11,900 nt of DNA from UBA3071 sp965369635 (GCA_965369635.1 CBDURC010000086.1:1-11900), one strand, 5' to 3'; numbered from the stretch's first letter, positions 1 through 5,756 are shown. The notes: generated by a model from the sequence alone, not told the origin. Numbers and translations are program-made.

Positions 1-1
1 G

Positions 2-805
2 GACACGCCCACCGCCACGCCGCGGCCGACGGACACGCCCACCATCACGCCCACGTCCACGGCGCTCCCAACGGACACGCCCACCGCCACGCCGCGGCCG
101 ACGGACACGCCCACCATCACGCCCACGGCGACGGCCACACCGACTCCGGTTACGGTGGACCTACAGAATACCTGGGGCGGCTATCAGGGCGCCAGCGACA
201 CCTACATCAGCATCTGGTCGCCCGGAGCCAACTTCGGCGAGGAGCTGCAATTCACGGTGCGCGCCCAGGGCGTGATGCGCGGCCTGCTGCGTTTCGATCT
301 GAGCACCCTGCCAGCTGACGCGCTGGTGCACGAGTCCAGGCTCTATGTCTACATGGGATCTCGCTCGAACGAAAACCCTCTGACGATGCAAGTCTACCAG
401 ATGCTGCGGCCGTGGGTCGAGAGCGAGGCTACCTGGTGGCTTGCACGTTCAGGCGAGAACTGGGCAGAGCCAGGTGGCAGTGCGGGAGGGAGTGATCGCG
501 CGGCGGAGCCCCTGGCGGAGGTCCAGGCCAACGTACCGCAGAGATGGCTTGGCATCGATCTGACGCCGCTGGTCCAGCTATGGGTCGACGACCCGGCGAC
601 GAATCGGGGTGTCCAACTGTTGGGAGCGGACGGCCGCTCAGTGGGGGTGCTCTTCTCCTCCAGCGAGTACAATCTTCAGTGGCTCCGGCCCCGGCTGGTC
701 GTCACCTATGGCCTTCGCCCGCCCACGCCAACGGCCACGCCGCTCCCTACCGGCACGCCGACGGCCACGCCGCTTCCAACAGAGACGCTCACCGCCACGC
801 CGTGA
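2..805 (+). CDS. Secreted DNRLRE-domain protein with Thr/Pro-rich linkers (5' end missing)
   Basis: The frame is open from base 2, so the true start lies left of the window. The first ~50 codons are a TP-rich low-complexity linker made of repeated units such as PTDTPTATP. A globular domain of about 185 residues follows, from VDLQNTWGGYQGASDTY to LRPRLVVTYG. Its pattern (WGGYQGASDTYIS, GLLRFDLSTLP, a W/V-rich centre, FSSSEY then LRPRLVV) matches the DNRLRE/disaggregatase-related beta-sandwich family, which occurs in extracellular and cell-surface proteins, often as a carbohydrate-binding module. A second TP linker starts after the domain and is cut by a TGA at 803-805. The linker continues in the same frame beyond that stop, so the original protein was longer and had at least one more domain. 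The present product probably ends early. No anchor or signal peptide is visible here. The exact ligand is unknown. Confidence 0.75.
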   Translation, partial: DTPTATPRPTDTPTITPTSTALPTDTPTATPRPTDTPTITPTATATPTPVTVDLQNTWGGYQGASDTYISIWSPGANFGEELQFTVRAQGVMRGLLRFDLSTLPADALVHESRLYVYMGSRSNENPLTMQVYQMLRPWVESEATWWLARSGENWAEPGGSAGGSDRAAEPLAEVQANVPQRWLGIDLTPLVQLWVDDPATNRGVQLLGADGRSVGVLFSSSEYNLQWLRPRLVVTYGLRPPTPTATPLPTGTPTATPLPTETLTATP

Positions 806-1515
806 CCGACGGACACGCCCACCGCTACGTTCACCGCCACAGCAACGAGGACGCTCACGTCGACTCCGACCGACACACCCACCGTCACGTCCACGCCAAC
901 GGTCACACCAACGGCTACGGCCACACCTACTCCGGCCACAGTGGATCTACAGAATACCTGGGGCGGCTATCAGGGCGCCAGCGACACCTGCATCAGCATC
1001 TGGTCGCCCGGAGCCCACCTCGGCGAGGAGCTGCAACTGACGGTGCGCGCCCAGGGTGTGATGCGCGGCCTGCTGCGTTTCGCTCTGAGCACCCTGCCAG
1101 CTGACGCGCTGGTGTACGACGCAAGGCTTCATCCATAAGTAGGGGCTCGATCAAACGAGACCCCCCTGAAGATGCAGGTCTACGAGATGCTCCGGTCCTG
1201 AGACGAGAATGAGGCCGCATGGTGGGTGGCGCGAACGGGTGAGAACTGAGGAGAGCCAGGCGGGAGCGCAGCCGGCGTACATGGCGGCGCGCGATGCGGT
1301 CCGAGCCCGCTGGCACTTGCCCTACTGGTATCTCCACCGGATCGTGGGTGGGCTGATCCGCTTGTCCCGCGCCTTGCCTCGGGTCCGGCAAGCCGATCGC
1401 GGGGCACGCTGAACCATGGTCGGCCGCCCTCCTGCGGCAGGGCGTTGCTGGCAACGAACTGTACATCAGCGCTGCGCACCAGACAAGCCGAGAGTTGCCC
1501 TTGCGACCCAAGCAC
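806..1515 (+). pseudogene. Decayed second DNRLRE domain of the upstream protein
   Basis: This is an in-frame continuation of the upstream gene after its TGA. A TP-rich linker (806-940) leads into a near-copy of the first domain: VDLQNTWGGYQGASDT, GLLRFALSTLPADAL. Codon-by-codon comparison with 155-500 shows no frameshift up to about 1270, but four stops: TGA at 803 (linker Arg position), TAA at 1136 (Tyr position), and TGA at 1199 and 1246 (both at Trp codons of copy 1). Beyond 1280 the match fades and frameshifts are likely. A last patch near 1450-1510 (LYISAAHQTSRELPLRPK) resembles the family's closing strand ending LRPRL. The copy therefore spans a whole domain but cannot be translated as one. 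It most likely arose by tandem domain duplication followed by loss of selection. The right boundary is approximate. Confidence 0.7.
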
Positions 1516-1656
1516 AGTGCTCCCGCTTGCCTCTATGCAGCCTCTTGTTGGGGAATCGATTGACCCGACAAGGTGGAGACGCCACACAGGGAGCCGAGGG
1601 ACGAACTACCTGGGCTGCCCTAGCGGCTCAGCGCATCTGTTGTACGACAGCTCCTG

Positions 1657-1761
1657 CTAGTCGACCAGCGGCACCTCGACGTGGATGTCGATGCGGTCCA
1701 ACAGAGCTCGGATGCCTTGCCGCACCAGATGGTGATCCTCGGCGACGATGACGCGAATCAT
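1657..1761 (-). pseudogene. Truncated NarL/FixJ-type response regulator, N-terminal 34 residues
   Basis: Read on the minus strand, an ATG at 1761-1759 is preceded by a GGGAGGGAGAGG ribosome binding site. It opens MIRVIVAEDHHLVRQGIRALLDR, a textbook start of a NarL-family receiver domain: beta-1, the acidic E-D pair that binds Mg2+, then helix 1. A TAG stops the frame after 34 codons, whereas intact family members have about 210-220 residues. The phospho-acceptor Asp, the rest of the receiver and the DNA-binding domain are missing. The remaining start and RBS look well kept, so truncation may be fairly recent or due to a DNA insertion. A non-identical direct repeat of ~15 bp (GC-S-GCTCAGCGCATC) lies at 1623-1637 and 1791-1805, on either side of the fragment. 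Confidence 0.65.
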
Positions 1762-1888
1762 TGCCTCTCCCTCCCCCGGCGTCCCGCTCAGCCGCTCAGC
1801 GCATCCTTTGACCCTGCCCGCTTCGACATGAGATACACACGTCTATTTACTATGGCATGAATTGAAGTGCTTGTCTATGGGTAGTTGC

Positions 1889-1924
1889 CCCCACTTTGGG
1901 GAAAAACGACCCCCATTTCTGGGG
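1889..1924. promoter_or_regulatory. Paired CCCCA-N3/4-TGGGG inverted repeats (operator-like)
   Basis: Two short dyads occur in tandem: CCCCA-ctt-TGGGG at 1889-1901 and CCCCA-tttc-TGGGG at 1911-1924. Their starts are 22 bp apart, close to two helical turns. They lie between the two response-regulator remnants and upstream, in minus-strand sense, of the receiver fragment. This layout suggests a cooperative binding site for a dimeric regulator. No binding protein can be named. Confidence 0.35.
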
Positions 1925-1930
1925 TTTGGG

Positions 1931-1952
1931 CTACGTAGTCTGGACTACGTAG
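1931..1952. repeat. 22-bp nested palindrome built from two CTACGTAG boxes
   Basis: The arms CTACGTAGTC and GACTACGTAG are perfectly complementary with a 2-bp centre (TG). Each arm also contains the self-complementary octamer CTACGTAG, so the site is both a direct and an inverted repeat. It lies 7 bp from the CCCCA/TGGGG dyads, in the intergenic segment before the truncated response regulator. There is no adjoining T-run, so an operator fits better than a terminator. Confidence 0.45.
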
Positions 1953-1972
1953 TGAGCAGTATCAGAGCATGG

Positions 1973-2110
1973 CTACTCATCGAGGAAAACCAGCCGGTGT
2001 TTGGTCGCCGTGCGCACCAGCCCGGGCAGGTCATACACGTTGAGCTTGGCCATCAGATTGGAGCGGTGCTTTTCGACAGTTCGCATTTTTCTAGCCAGCA
2101 AACAAAGCGG
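1973..2110 (-). pseudogene. LuxR-type helix-turn-helix remnant (C-terminus of a response regulator)
   Basis: The minus-strand frame ending at TAG (1975-1973) reads RTVEKHRSNLMAKLNVYDLP, then GLVRTATKHRLVFLDE. This is the recognition helix and final helix of a LuxR/NarL DNA-binding domain; the usual family pattern is S.RTVEKHR.N.M.KL....R.ELV..A...GL. Immediately upstream the frame reads LCLLARKM, a shortened form of the expected LLAEG-KSNKEIA scaffold, so about 10-15 residues of the first HTH helices seem deleted. No receiver domain or credible start is found further upstream. It lies 5' of the receiver fragment at 1657-1761 in transcription order, so the two pieces are in the wrong order for one gene. 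They are probably ends of two neighbouring regulator genes. Confidence 0.65.
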
Positions 2111-2474
2111 ACGTTTGCGTTGGTTGTCCTCCTGGTGTATGATGATCACAAAGCTGGGGCGACCTGGTCACACGCCCCGCTCCTCGCCCCTCGGCAGAGA
2201 TCGTCGGTCAACCTGAACGCGTGAACACGTCGCGTTCAACGGGAGATCGGCGGCGACCGGGGGGATAGGGACGAAGTCGGGCCTGCTCCCGGGCGGCCAA
2301 AACCCAACGGGCTTTCCCCCCAACGGGTACTCGCGTGGCGGGCTACAGGGGGGCCTGTCCGTGCGTGCAGGCAAGCACAGACAGGCGCAAAGTGCTATGC
2401 TGGCTGTGACTATGGCAGTTGTCTGAATACAACGAATCCCCGCCAGGGGATCAGCACAGCAGCAGCTACTGAGT
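2111..2474. other. Non-coding stretch with several hairpins, no convincing gene
   Basis: No reading frame here has family-like composition. The region holds imperfect inverted repeats: GAACGCG/CGCGTTC (2215-2237), CTGTCCGTGC/GCACAGACAG (2355-2384, one mismatch) and ATCCCC/GGGGAT (2436-2451). None is followed by a T-run, so none is a clear intrinsic terminator. It separates the decayed regulator genes from the ATPase promoter. Confidence 0.4.
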
Positions 2475-2503
2475 TTGCCTGTTGCCCATTGGTATGGCAT
2501 AAT
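2475..2503 (+). promoter_or_regulatory. Promoter of the ATPase gene
   Basis: A -35 box TTGCCT (2475-2480), a 17-bp spacer and a -10 box CATAAT (2498-2503) with an extended TGG just upstream form a sigma-70-like promoter. Transcription would start near 2510, about 55 bp before the ATG at 2564. The possible TTG start at 2489 lies inside this promoter, which argues against it. Confidence 0.55.
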
Positions 2504-2563
2504 AGGGCACGTGCTCGTTATACTAATCGGCGCGTGCCTTATTTCGTCACGAGGAGGAGAGCT

Positions 2564-4003
2564 ATGTTCGTGGATCGTCAGGCCGAACTGGCCTTCCTGA
2601 ATGCCATGTTGGGGCGGAAACGCCCCTCTGTGGCTCAACTCATCTTGCTCTTCGGCCGCCGTCGCGTGGGAAAGACCGTTCTCCTACGCCGTTGGGCCGA
2701 AGACTCCGGCCTGCCTTACACCTATTGGGCTGCCGATAAAGAACCCTCCGCTCTGCAACGGCGCAAACTCTTCGCCCGCGTCCTGGGTCTCGAACCAGCT
2801 CGTGCCGCCACATTCGAGACTTGGGCCGACTGCTGGCAAGCTATTGTCGCCGCGCTGGGTAACCGCCACCACATTCTCATCCTGGATGAATTCACCTATG
2901 CTGCCGAGTCCGATCGAGCCATGTTATCCTCGCTCCAGCACACTTGGGACCAGCACTTCAAGAACTCCCAATTGGTCATCGTGCTCTGTGGATCTCATGT
3001 CCATGCTATGGAAACGCTACAGACCCGGCAATCTCCTCTGTTCGGGCGCTTGACCGGACAATGGCACCTGCGGCCCCTTCGCTTCGCCTGCCTGCGTGAG
3101 TTCCTGTCCAGTTGGTCTGCCGAGGAGCGGGTGGCCGCTTATGCGGTAGTGGGCGGCGTGCCGGCCTATCTGGAGTGGCTCGATCCGGCCCGTTCTCTCA
3201 GCGATAACATCCAGAAGGTGATCCTGGCTCCAGGGAGCATGTTCATCGCCGAGCCGACCTTCCTGCTCTATGATGAGGTGCGCGACCCTCGCACCCACCT
3301 GGCGGTCCTCCAGGCCATCGGCGCCGGCCACCATACCCTGTCCCAGATCGCCAACGGTGCCCTGGTGGGGCGAACTCATCTGTCAGCCTACCTGGCCCGC
3401 CTCCGGGAATTGCGCTTGGTTGAGCGGCGACTGCCGGCGACCATCCCGCCTGCCCAGCGGCGACGTTCCCGGCGTGGGCGCTATCATCTCAGCGATCCTT
3501 ATTTTCGTTTCTACTTTCGCTTCATCGCCCCCAACCGCGATGAGTTGACCTACCGGCCCGAGCGGGTTTTGCCGCTCATCCGGGAAGGGTTGAGGTCTTT
3601 CGTGGGGCAGACGGCCTTCGAGGAACTGAGCCGACAGTGGGTCATTGAGCAGGGCAGAGCGGGCAGACTACCCTTCGAGCCAGAGGAGGTCGGCAGCCAT
3701 TGGAGTCGGCAGGTTCAAGTGGATGTGGTCGGCGTCAGTTGGCGGGAGCAGGCCATCCTACTGGGGGAGTGCAAGTGGGGGGTAGACGTGGTTAGGCGGG
3801 ATGTGATCCGCGAGCTGATCGAGGGAAAGTCACCCAAGACGCTGCAGGATATCTCCGGTGCTGGCGACGGATGGGTGGTCCACTATGCCTTCTTTGCTCG
3901 CGCTGGCTTCACCGATGCTGCTCGTTCCCTCGCTGAGGCCCATGGCGCACTGCTGGTGGATTTGGACAGACTGGATAGAGATCTGCGTGCGGCAAGCGGA
4001 TGA
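2564..4003 (+). CDS. AAA-type ATPase fused to a DUF234 / PD-(D/E)xK-like domain
   Basis: The start is the ATG at 2564, behind a strong GAGGAGGAGA ribosome binding site, giving 479 aa. The N-terminus MFVDRQAELAFLN and the Walker A GRRRVGKT (31-38) are typical of the archaeal-type ATPase_2 family. Walker B is ILILDEF (104-110), and the following strand is LVIVLCGSHVHAM (137-149). A winged-helix-like region follows (about 270-300, LSQIANGALVGRTHLSAYL). The C-terminal domain carries VQVDVVG (Asp387) and LLGECKW (Glu402, Lys404), the D-ExK arrangement of PD-(D/E)xK folds. Length and architecture are normal for the family. Members are common in archaea and sporadic in bacteria; most have no proven role, with links to mobile elements suspected. 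It has its own promoter and appears monocistronic, with the recombinase stump directly behind its stop in the same frame. ATP binding is well supported; nuclease activity is inference. Confidence 0.85.
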   Translation: MFVDRQAELAFLNAMLGRKRPSVAQLILLFGRRRVGKTVLLRRWAEDSGLPYTYWAADKEPSALQRRKLFARVLGLEPARAATFETWADCWQAIVAALGNRHHILILDEFTYAAESDRAMLSSLQHTWDQHFKNSQLVIVLCGSHVHAMETLQTRQSPLFGRLTGQWHLRPLRFACLREFLSSWSAEERVAAYAVVGGVPAYLEWLDPARSLSDNIQKVILAPGSMFIAEPTFLLYDEVRDPRTHLAVLQAIGAGHHTLSQIANGALVGRTHLSAYLARLRELRLVERRLPATIPPAQRRRSRRGRYHLSDPYFRFYFRFIAPNRDELTYRPERVLPLIREGLRSFVGQTAFEELSRQWVIEQGRAGRLPFEPEEVGSHWSRQVQVDVVGVSWREQAILLGECKWGVDVVRRDVIRELIEGKSPKTLQDISGAGDGWVVHYAFFARAGFTDAARSLAEAHGALLVDLDRLDRDLRAASG

Positions 4004-4246
4004 AAGCTATACCAGCTCTATGGCTCTGTGCAGAGGATCATCGCCAAGTACGCACGTCTGGCCAACCTGGAGGATGTGTCTCCCCACCCACTGAGGCACG
4101 GTTTTGGCAAGAATCTGGTCAACGCCGGGGTCACGCTGGAGAAGGTGGGCATGCTCATGGGGCATGAGAGCCTGGACACCGCCCGCATTTACATCGTGCC
4201 CAGCGCGAACGACCTGGCCAATGCCGTGGAGAGGCTGGCAGGGTGA
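4004..4246 (+). pseudogene. C-terminal stump of a tyrosine recombinase (phage-type integrase)
   Basis: The open frame following the ATPase stop encodes YARLANLEDVSPHPLRHGFG, then LVNAGVTLEKVGMLMGHESL and DTARIYIVPS. HPLRH carries the second catalytic Arg, GHES the conserved GH, and the Tyr of RIY is the presumed nucleophile. The first catalytic Arg, the catalytic Lys region and the whole N-terminal DNA-binding part are absent, leaving about 80 residues of an expected ~300. The only start candidate is GTG at 4028 with no good ribosome binding site. The sequence stays recombinase-like back to about 4010, directly after the ATPase TGA and in the same frame, so a deletion probably joined the two genes. 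It is likely inactive, but it shows that an integrating element or a Xer-like gene once lay here. Confidence 0.75.
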
Positions 4247-4458
4247 GCGTCCCTCGCTATTGCTGCCACAACCGGCTATACAGAGCGGCGGGCTCCCCGC
4301 ACGGGATCTTCTGTGACCCTGTGCGGAGCGAGGACGGCAGGTGCATTGTCTCCCGAGACAAGCAGATCGTCATCTTCGGGGACAGAACAACGGCGGCGGT
4401 CATCCGCCGCTGCCTACGCCTGCAGTCCAAGTGCCCTCAGCACCGCAAAAGTTCCTAG
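4243..4458 (+). CDS. Small Cys-containing hypothetical protein
   Basis: This 71-aa frame starts at a GTG that overlaps the recombinase stop by four bases (GTGA), a common coupling arrangement. The protein contains CCHNRLYRAAGSPHGIFC and a later CIVSRDKQIVIFGDR segment. The spaced Cys residues could form a small metal-binding knuckle, but no family is recognised. It could equally be a chance frame in decayed mobile DNA. It ends just before the promoter that precedes the tRNA array. Confidence 0.3.
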   Translation: MSVPRYCCHNRLYRAAGSPHGIFCDPVRSEDGRCIVSRDKQIVIFGDRTTAAVIRRCLRLQSKCPQHRKSS

Positions 4459-4464
4459 CCCAAT

Positions 4465-4493
4465 TTGCCAAACCAGCATAAATGTGCTATAAG
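4465..4493 (+). promoter_or_regulatory. Promoter upstream of the tRNA array
   Basis: TTGCCA (4465-4470), a 17-bp spacer and TATAAG (4488-4493) with an extended TGC form the best sigma-70-like promoter upstream of the first tRNA. Transcription would begin around 4500, about 195 bp before tRNA-Ala. No better promoter is visible between it and the array. Confidence 0.5.
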
Positions 4494-4512
4494 GTACTGT
4501 GAGGACAATCCG

Positions 4513-4629
4513 ATGATGCAGCGATTCTGGTCACACCAATCCAGTAGCAAAGAAGCCACAGACGCGGGTAGCCCGCGCCTGTGCTCGCGCCTGCATTGGC
4601 TTTACACTCCAGGAGGTGAGACCTCTTAG
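4513..4629 (+). other. Possible leader-peptide ORF ahead of the tRNA array
   Basis: A 38-codon frame starts at ATG 4513, seven bases after GAGGA (4501-4505), and ends at TAG 4627-4629. That is 25 bp before the terminator-like hairpin at 4655. The peptide begins MMQRFWSHQSSSKEA. It has seven Ser codons, and all six Ser codon types occur once or more. Inside the frame lies a strong hairpin (4557-4583: CACAG-a-CGCGGG / CCCGCG-c-CTGTG). Promoter, short ORF and terminator in this order resemble transcription attenuation, but the ORF may be fortuitous. Confidence 0.25.
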
Positions 4630-4654
4630 TTAGGTGTCCCTATTCGTGTTTCGG

Positions 4655-4688
4655 GAGCGTGAGGCCAGGACAGGCTTCACGCTCTTTT
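4655..4688 (+). terminator. Intrinsic terminator-like hairpin before the first tRNA
   Basis: GAGCGTGAGGCC (4655-4666) pairs with GGCTTCACGCTC (4673-4684) with one G-T wobble around a six-base loop, followed by a short T-run (CTTTTG). It lies between the array promoter and tRNA-Ala, so it either ends a short leader RNA or works as a conditional attenuator for the array. Confidence 0.55.
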
Positions 4689-4695
4689 GATTCCT

Positions 4696-4768
4696 GGGGC
4701 CATAGCTCTGACGGGAGAGCAACTGCTTTGCACGCAGGAGGTTGTGAGTTCAAACCTCACTGGCTCCA
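4696..4768 (+). tRNA. tRNA-Ala (TGC)
   Basis: A full cloverleaf of 73 nt. The acceptor arm GGGGCCA/TGGCTCC contains the G3-U70 pair that alanyl-tRNA synthetase recognises. The anticodon loop is TTTGCAC and the T arm GTGAG-TTCAAAC-CTCAC. The anticodon stem opens with an A-G mismatch (27-43), and the usual A14 after GCTC is T. Discriminator A, with no encoded CCA. First gene of the array. Confidence 0.9.
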
Positions 4769-4775
4769 CTGGCCG

Positions 4776-4849
4776 GCCGAGGTAGCTCAACGGACAAGAG
4801 CAGCGGCTTTGTAACCCGCAGGTTGGGGGTTCAAGTCCCCCTCTCTGCT
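4776..4849 (+). tRNA. tRNA-Thr (TGT)
   Basis: Anticodon loop TTTGTAA gives anticodon TGT. The D arm is GCTC/GAGC and the T arm GGGGG-TTCAAGT-CCCCC. The acceptor arm GCCGAGG/TCTCTGC has a C3-U70 mismatch, and the last anticodon-stem pair is C31-C39. The CCA end is not encoded. The spacer to tRNA-Ala is 7 nt. Confidence 0.85.
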
Positions 4850-4857
4850 CCTGACAC

Positions 4858-4931
4858 GCCCCCGTAGCTCAACGGACAAGAGCGAGGGCCTTCGAAGCCC
4901 GAGGTTGCACGTTCAAGTCGTGCCGGGGGTG
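4858..4931 (+). tRNA. tRNA-Arg (TCG)
   Basis: The loop CTTCGAA gives anticodon TCG. The acceptor GCCCCCG/CGGGGGT closes with a G1-U72 wobble, and the T arm is GCACG-TTCAAGT-CGTGC. Discriminator G is followed by an encoded CCA at 4932-4934, one of only four in the array. The next tRNA begins one base later. Confidence 0.88.
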
Positions 4932-4935
4932 CCAC

Positions 4936-5008
4936 GGGTCGTTAGCTCAACTGGCAGAGCGCCGGGCTTTTAACCCGGAGGCTGGGGGTTCGATGCCCTC
5001 ACGGCCCA
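4936..5008 (+). tRNA. tRNA-Lys (TTT)
   Basis: Acceptor GGGTCGT/ACGGCCC, anticodon stem CCGGG/CCCGG with loop CTTTTAA (anticodon TTT), T loop TTCGATG and discriminator A. All arms pair well. No CCA is encoded. The spacer to tRNA-Arg is only 4 nt. Confidence 0.92.
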
Positions 5009-5106
5009 CTGCACCAGCGTGACGAGATTGGAAGCTGGAGGTTGGAAAGTGGAAAATGGTTCGAGCCCCGCCAGGGGTTCTGCTGCGGATCGCAGCGACG
5101 AAACGA

Positions 5107-5181
5107 CGGGATGTAGCGCAGCCTGGCTAGCGCACGCGGCCTGGGACCGCGGGGCCGGGGGTTCAAATCCCTCCATCCCGA
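5107..5181 (+). tRNA. tRNA-Pro (TGG) with C33
   Basis: Perfect acceptor CGGGATG/CATCCCG, D arm GCGC/GCGC, anticodon stem CGCGG/CCGCG and a regular T arm. The anticodon loop is CCTGGGA, so the position before anticodon TGG is C33 where nearly every tRNA has U33. Everything else is typical bacterial tRNA-Pro. The 98 bp before it contain a GGAAGCTGGAGG-type low-complexity spacer and no gene. Confidence 0.85.
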
Positions 5182-5205
5182 CTGGCTCTCGCCAGAAGTG
5201 TTGCA

Positions 5206-5249
5206 CATGTAACACCCATGCAACACGAATGCAACACACATGCAACACA
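5206..5249 (+). repeat. Four tandem 11-bp repeats between tRNA-Pro and tRNA-Met
   Basis: Units read CATGTAACACC, CATGCAACACG, AATGCAACACA and CATGCAACACA. The 11-bp period is near one DNA turn. The block fills the spacer before the Met tRNA. It is probably a slippage-type repeat. Confidence 0.6.
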
Positions 5250-5257
5250 TGCAGCAA

Positions 5258-5329
5258 TGCGGGGTGGAGAAACGGCATCTCGCCAGCCTCATAAGCTGGA
5301 GATTGCGGGTTCAAGTCCCGTCCCCGCTA
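5258..5329 (+). tRNA. tRNA-Met (CAT), initiator-like
   Basis: Loop CTCATAA gives anticodon CAT. The 5' end TGCGGGGTGGAG closely follows bacterial initiator tRNA. The first acceptor pair is T1-T72, so it is unpaired as in initiators, and the D stem has A11-U24, another initiator mark. However, the anticodon stem is CCAGC/GCTGG and lacks the three G-C pairs of a standard initiator. It may be a variant initiator or a misfit elongator. Confidence 0.8.
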
Positions 5330-5334
5330 CTCAC

Positions 5335-5415
5335 GGACAGGCTGGGCATGGGTGAGCCCAGGGGCCTGTAAAGCCCCCGCCTCTGGCTGTGTAGGTTCAA
5401 CCCCTACCCTGTCCA
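5335..5415 (+). tRNA. tRNA-Tyr (GTA)
   Basis: Class II tRNA with a long variable arm (CGCCTCTGGCTGT). Perfect acceptor GGACAGG/CCTGTCC, anticodon stem GGGGC/GCCCC with loop CTGTAAA, T arm GTAGG-TTCAACC-CCTAC, discriminator A. The spacer to tRNA-Met is 5 nt. Confidence 0.92.
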
Positions 5416-5420
5416 CTCGT

Positions 5421-5493
5421 GCCGCCGTAGCTCAGTTGGTAGAGCAGCGGTCTCTTGAATCGAAGGCCCCAGGTTCGATCCCTCGCGGCGGCA
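5421..5493 (+). tRNA. tRNA-Lys (CTT), atypical anticodon arm
   Basis: Perfect acceptor GCCGCCG/CGGCGGC and normal D arm. With standard spacing the anticodon stem is GCGGT/ATCGA (one G-T wobble, G27-A43 mismatch) and the loop CTCTTGA, giving anticodon CTT with G37 instead of the expected A37. Shifting by one base would give TTG (Gln), but then the stem closes on a mismatch and spacing fails. The T stem CCAGG/CCTCG also has one mismatch. Confidence 0.65.
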
Positions 5494-5498
5494 CCTGC

Positions 5499-5572
5499 GG
5501 CGCATTCGTCTAGCGGTTCAGGACATCTCGTTCTCAGCGAGGAGATCGTCGGTTCGATCCCGACATGCGCCA
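5499..5572 (+). tRNA. tRNA-Glu (CTC)
   Basis: Perfect acceptor GGCGCAT/ATGCGCC, the TCGTCTAGCGG D arm typical of tRNA-Glu, anticodon loop TTCTCAG (anticodon CTC), T arm GTCGG-TTCGATC-CCGAC, discriminator A. The flanking spacers carry the recurring ACCTGC motif. Confidence 0.9.
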
Positions 5573-5582
5573 CCTGCACTAC

Positions 5583-5654
5583 TGGGGGATCGTTCAATCG
5601 GCAGGACGGCAGGTTCTGACCCTGCAAATCGAGGTTCAAGCCCTCGCCCCCCAG
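5583..5654 (+). tRNA. tRNA-Gln (CTG)
   Basis: The 5' end TGGGGGA and TCGTTCAAT D arm are tRNA-Gln hallmarks, with U1-A72. Loop TTCTGAC gives anticodon CTG, and the stem GCAGG/CCTGC is perfect. Acceptor pair 7-66 is A-C, a mismatch shared with the Gln(TTG) gene at 7290. Discriminator G. Confidence 0.9.
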
Positions 5655-5661
5655 CCTGCAC

Positions 5662-5749
5662 GGAGCGATGCGCCGAACTGGTAAGGCAGCAGATTGCTAC
5701 TCTGCCGGGGTCCAACGATCCCTTGGAGGTTCAAGTCCTCCTCGCTCCG
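5662..5749 (+). tRNA. tRNA-Ser (GCT)
   Basis: Class II tRNA of 88 nt with a long variable arm (CGGGGTCCAACGATCCCTT). Acceptor GGAGCGA/TCGCTCC, anticodon stem GCAGA/TCTGC, loop TTGCTAC, discriminator G as in serine tRNAs. CCA is encoded at 5750-5752. Confidence 0.92.
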
Positions 5750-5756
5750 CCAAACT

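Noticed and set aside
803..1248. TGA stops in the second DNRLRE copy read as recoded Trp or selenocysteine
   Set aside because: One stop is TAA, one TGA replaces Arg, Trp is TGG elsewhere in the same copy, and the copy degrades further on.
1862..2224. 120-codon plus-strand frame
   Set aside because: It runs opposite the LuxR-type HTH remnant and has no family resemblance or ribosome binding site.
4620..4695. T-box riboswitch before the tRNA array
   Set aside because: The conserved T-box sequence and antiterminator are not present. Only a simple terminator-like hairpin is seen.
5009..5106. T-loop-like GGTTCGAGCCCC, possibly a further tRNA
   Set aside because: No acceptor, D or anticodon arm can be built around it. 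The segment is a GGAAGCTGGAGG-type low-complexity spacer.
5206..5249. Tandem 11-bp repeats as a CRISPR array or replication iterons
   Set aside because: There are no spacers, only four short units, and no initiator gene or AT-rich region nearby.
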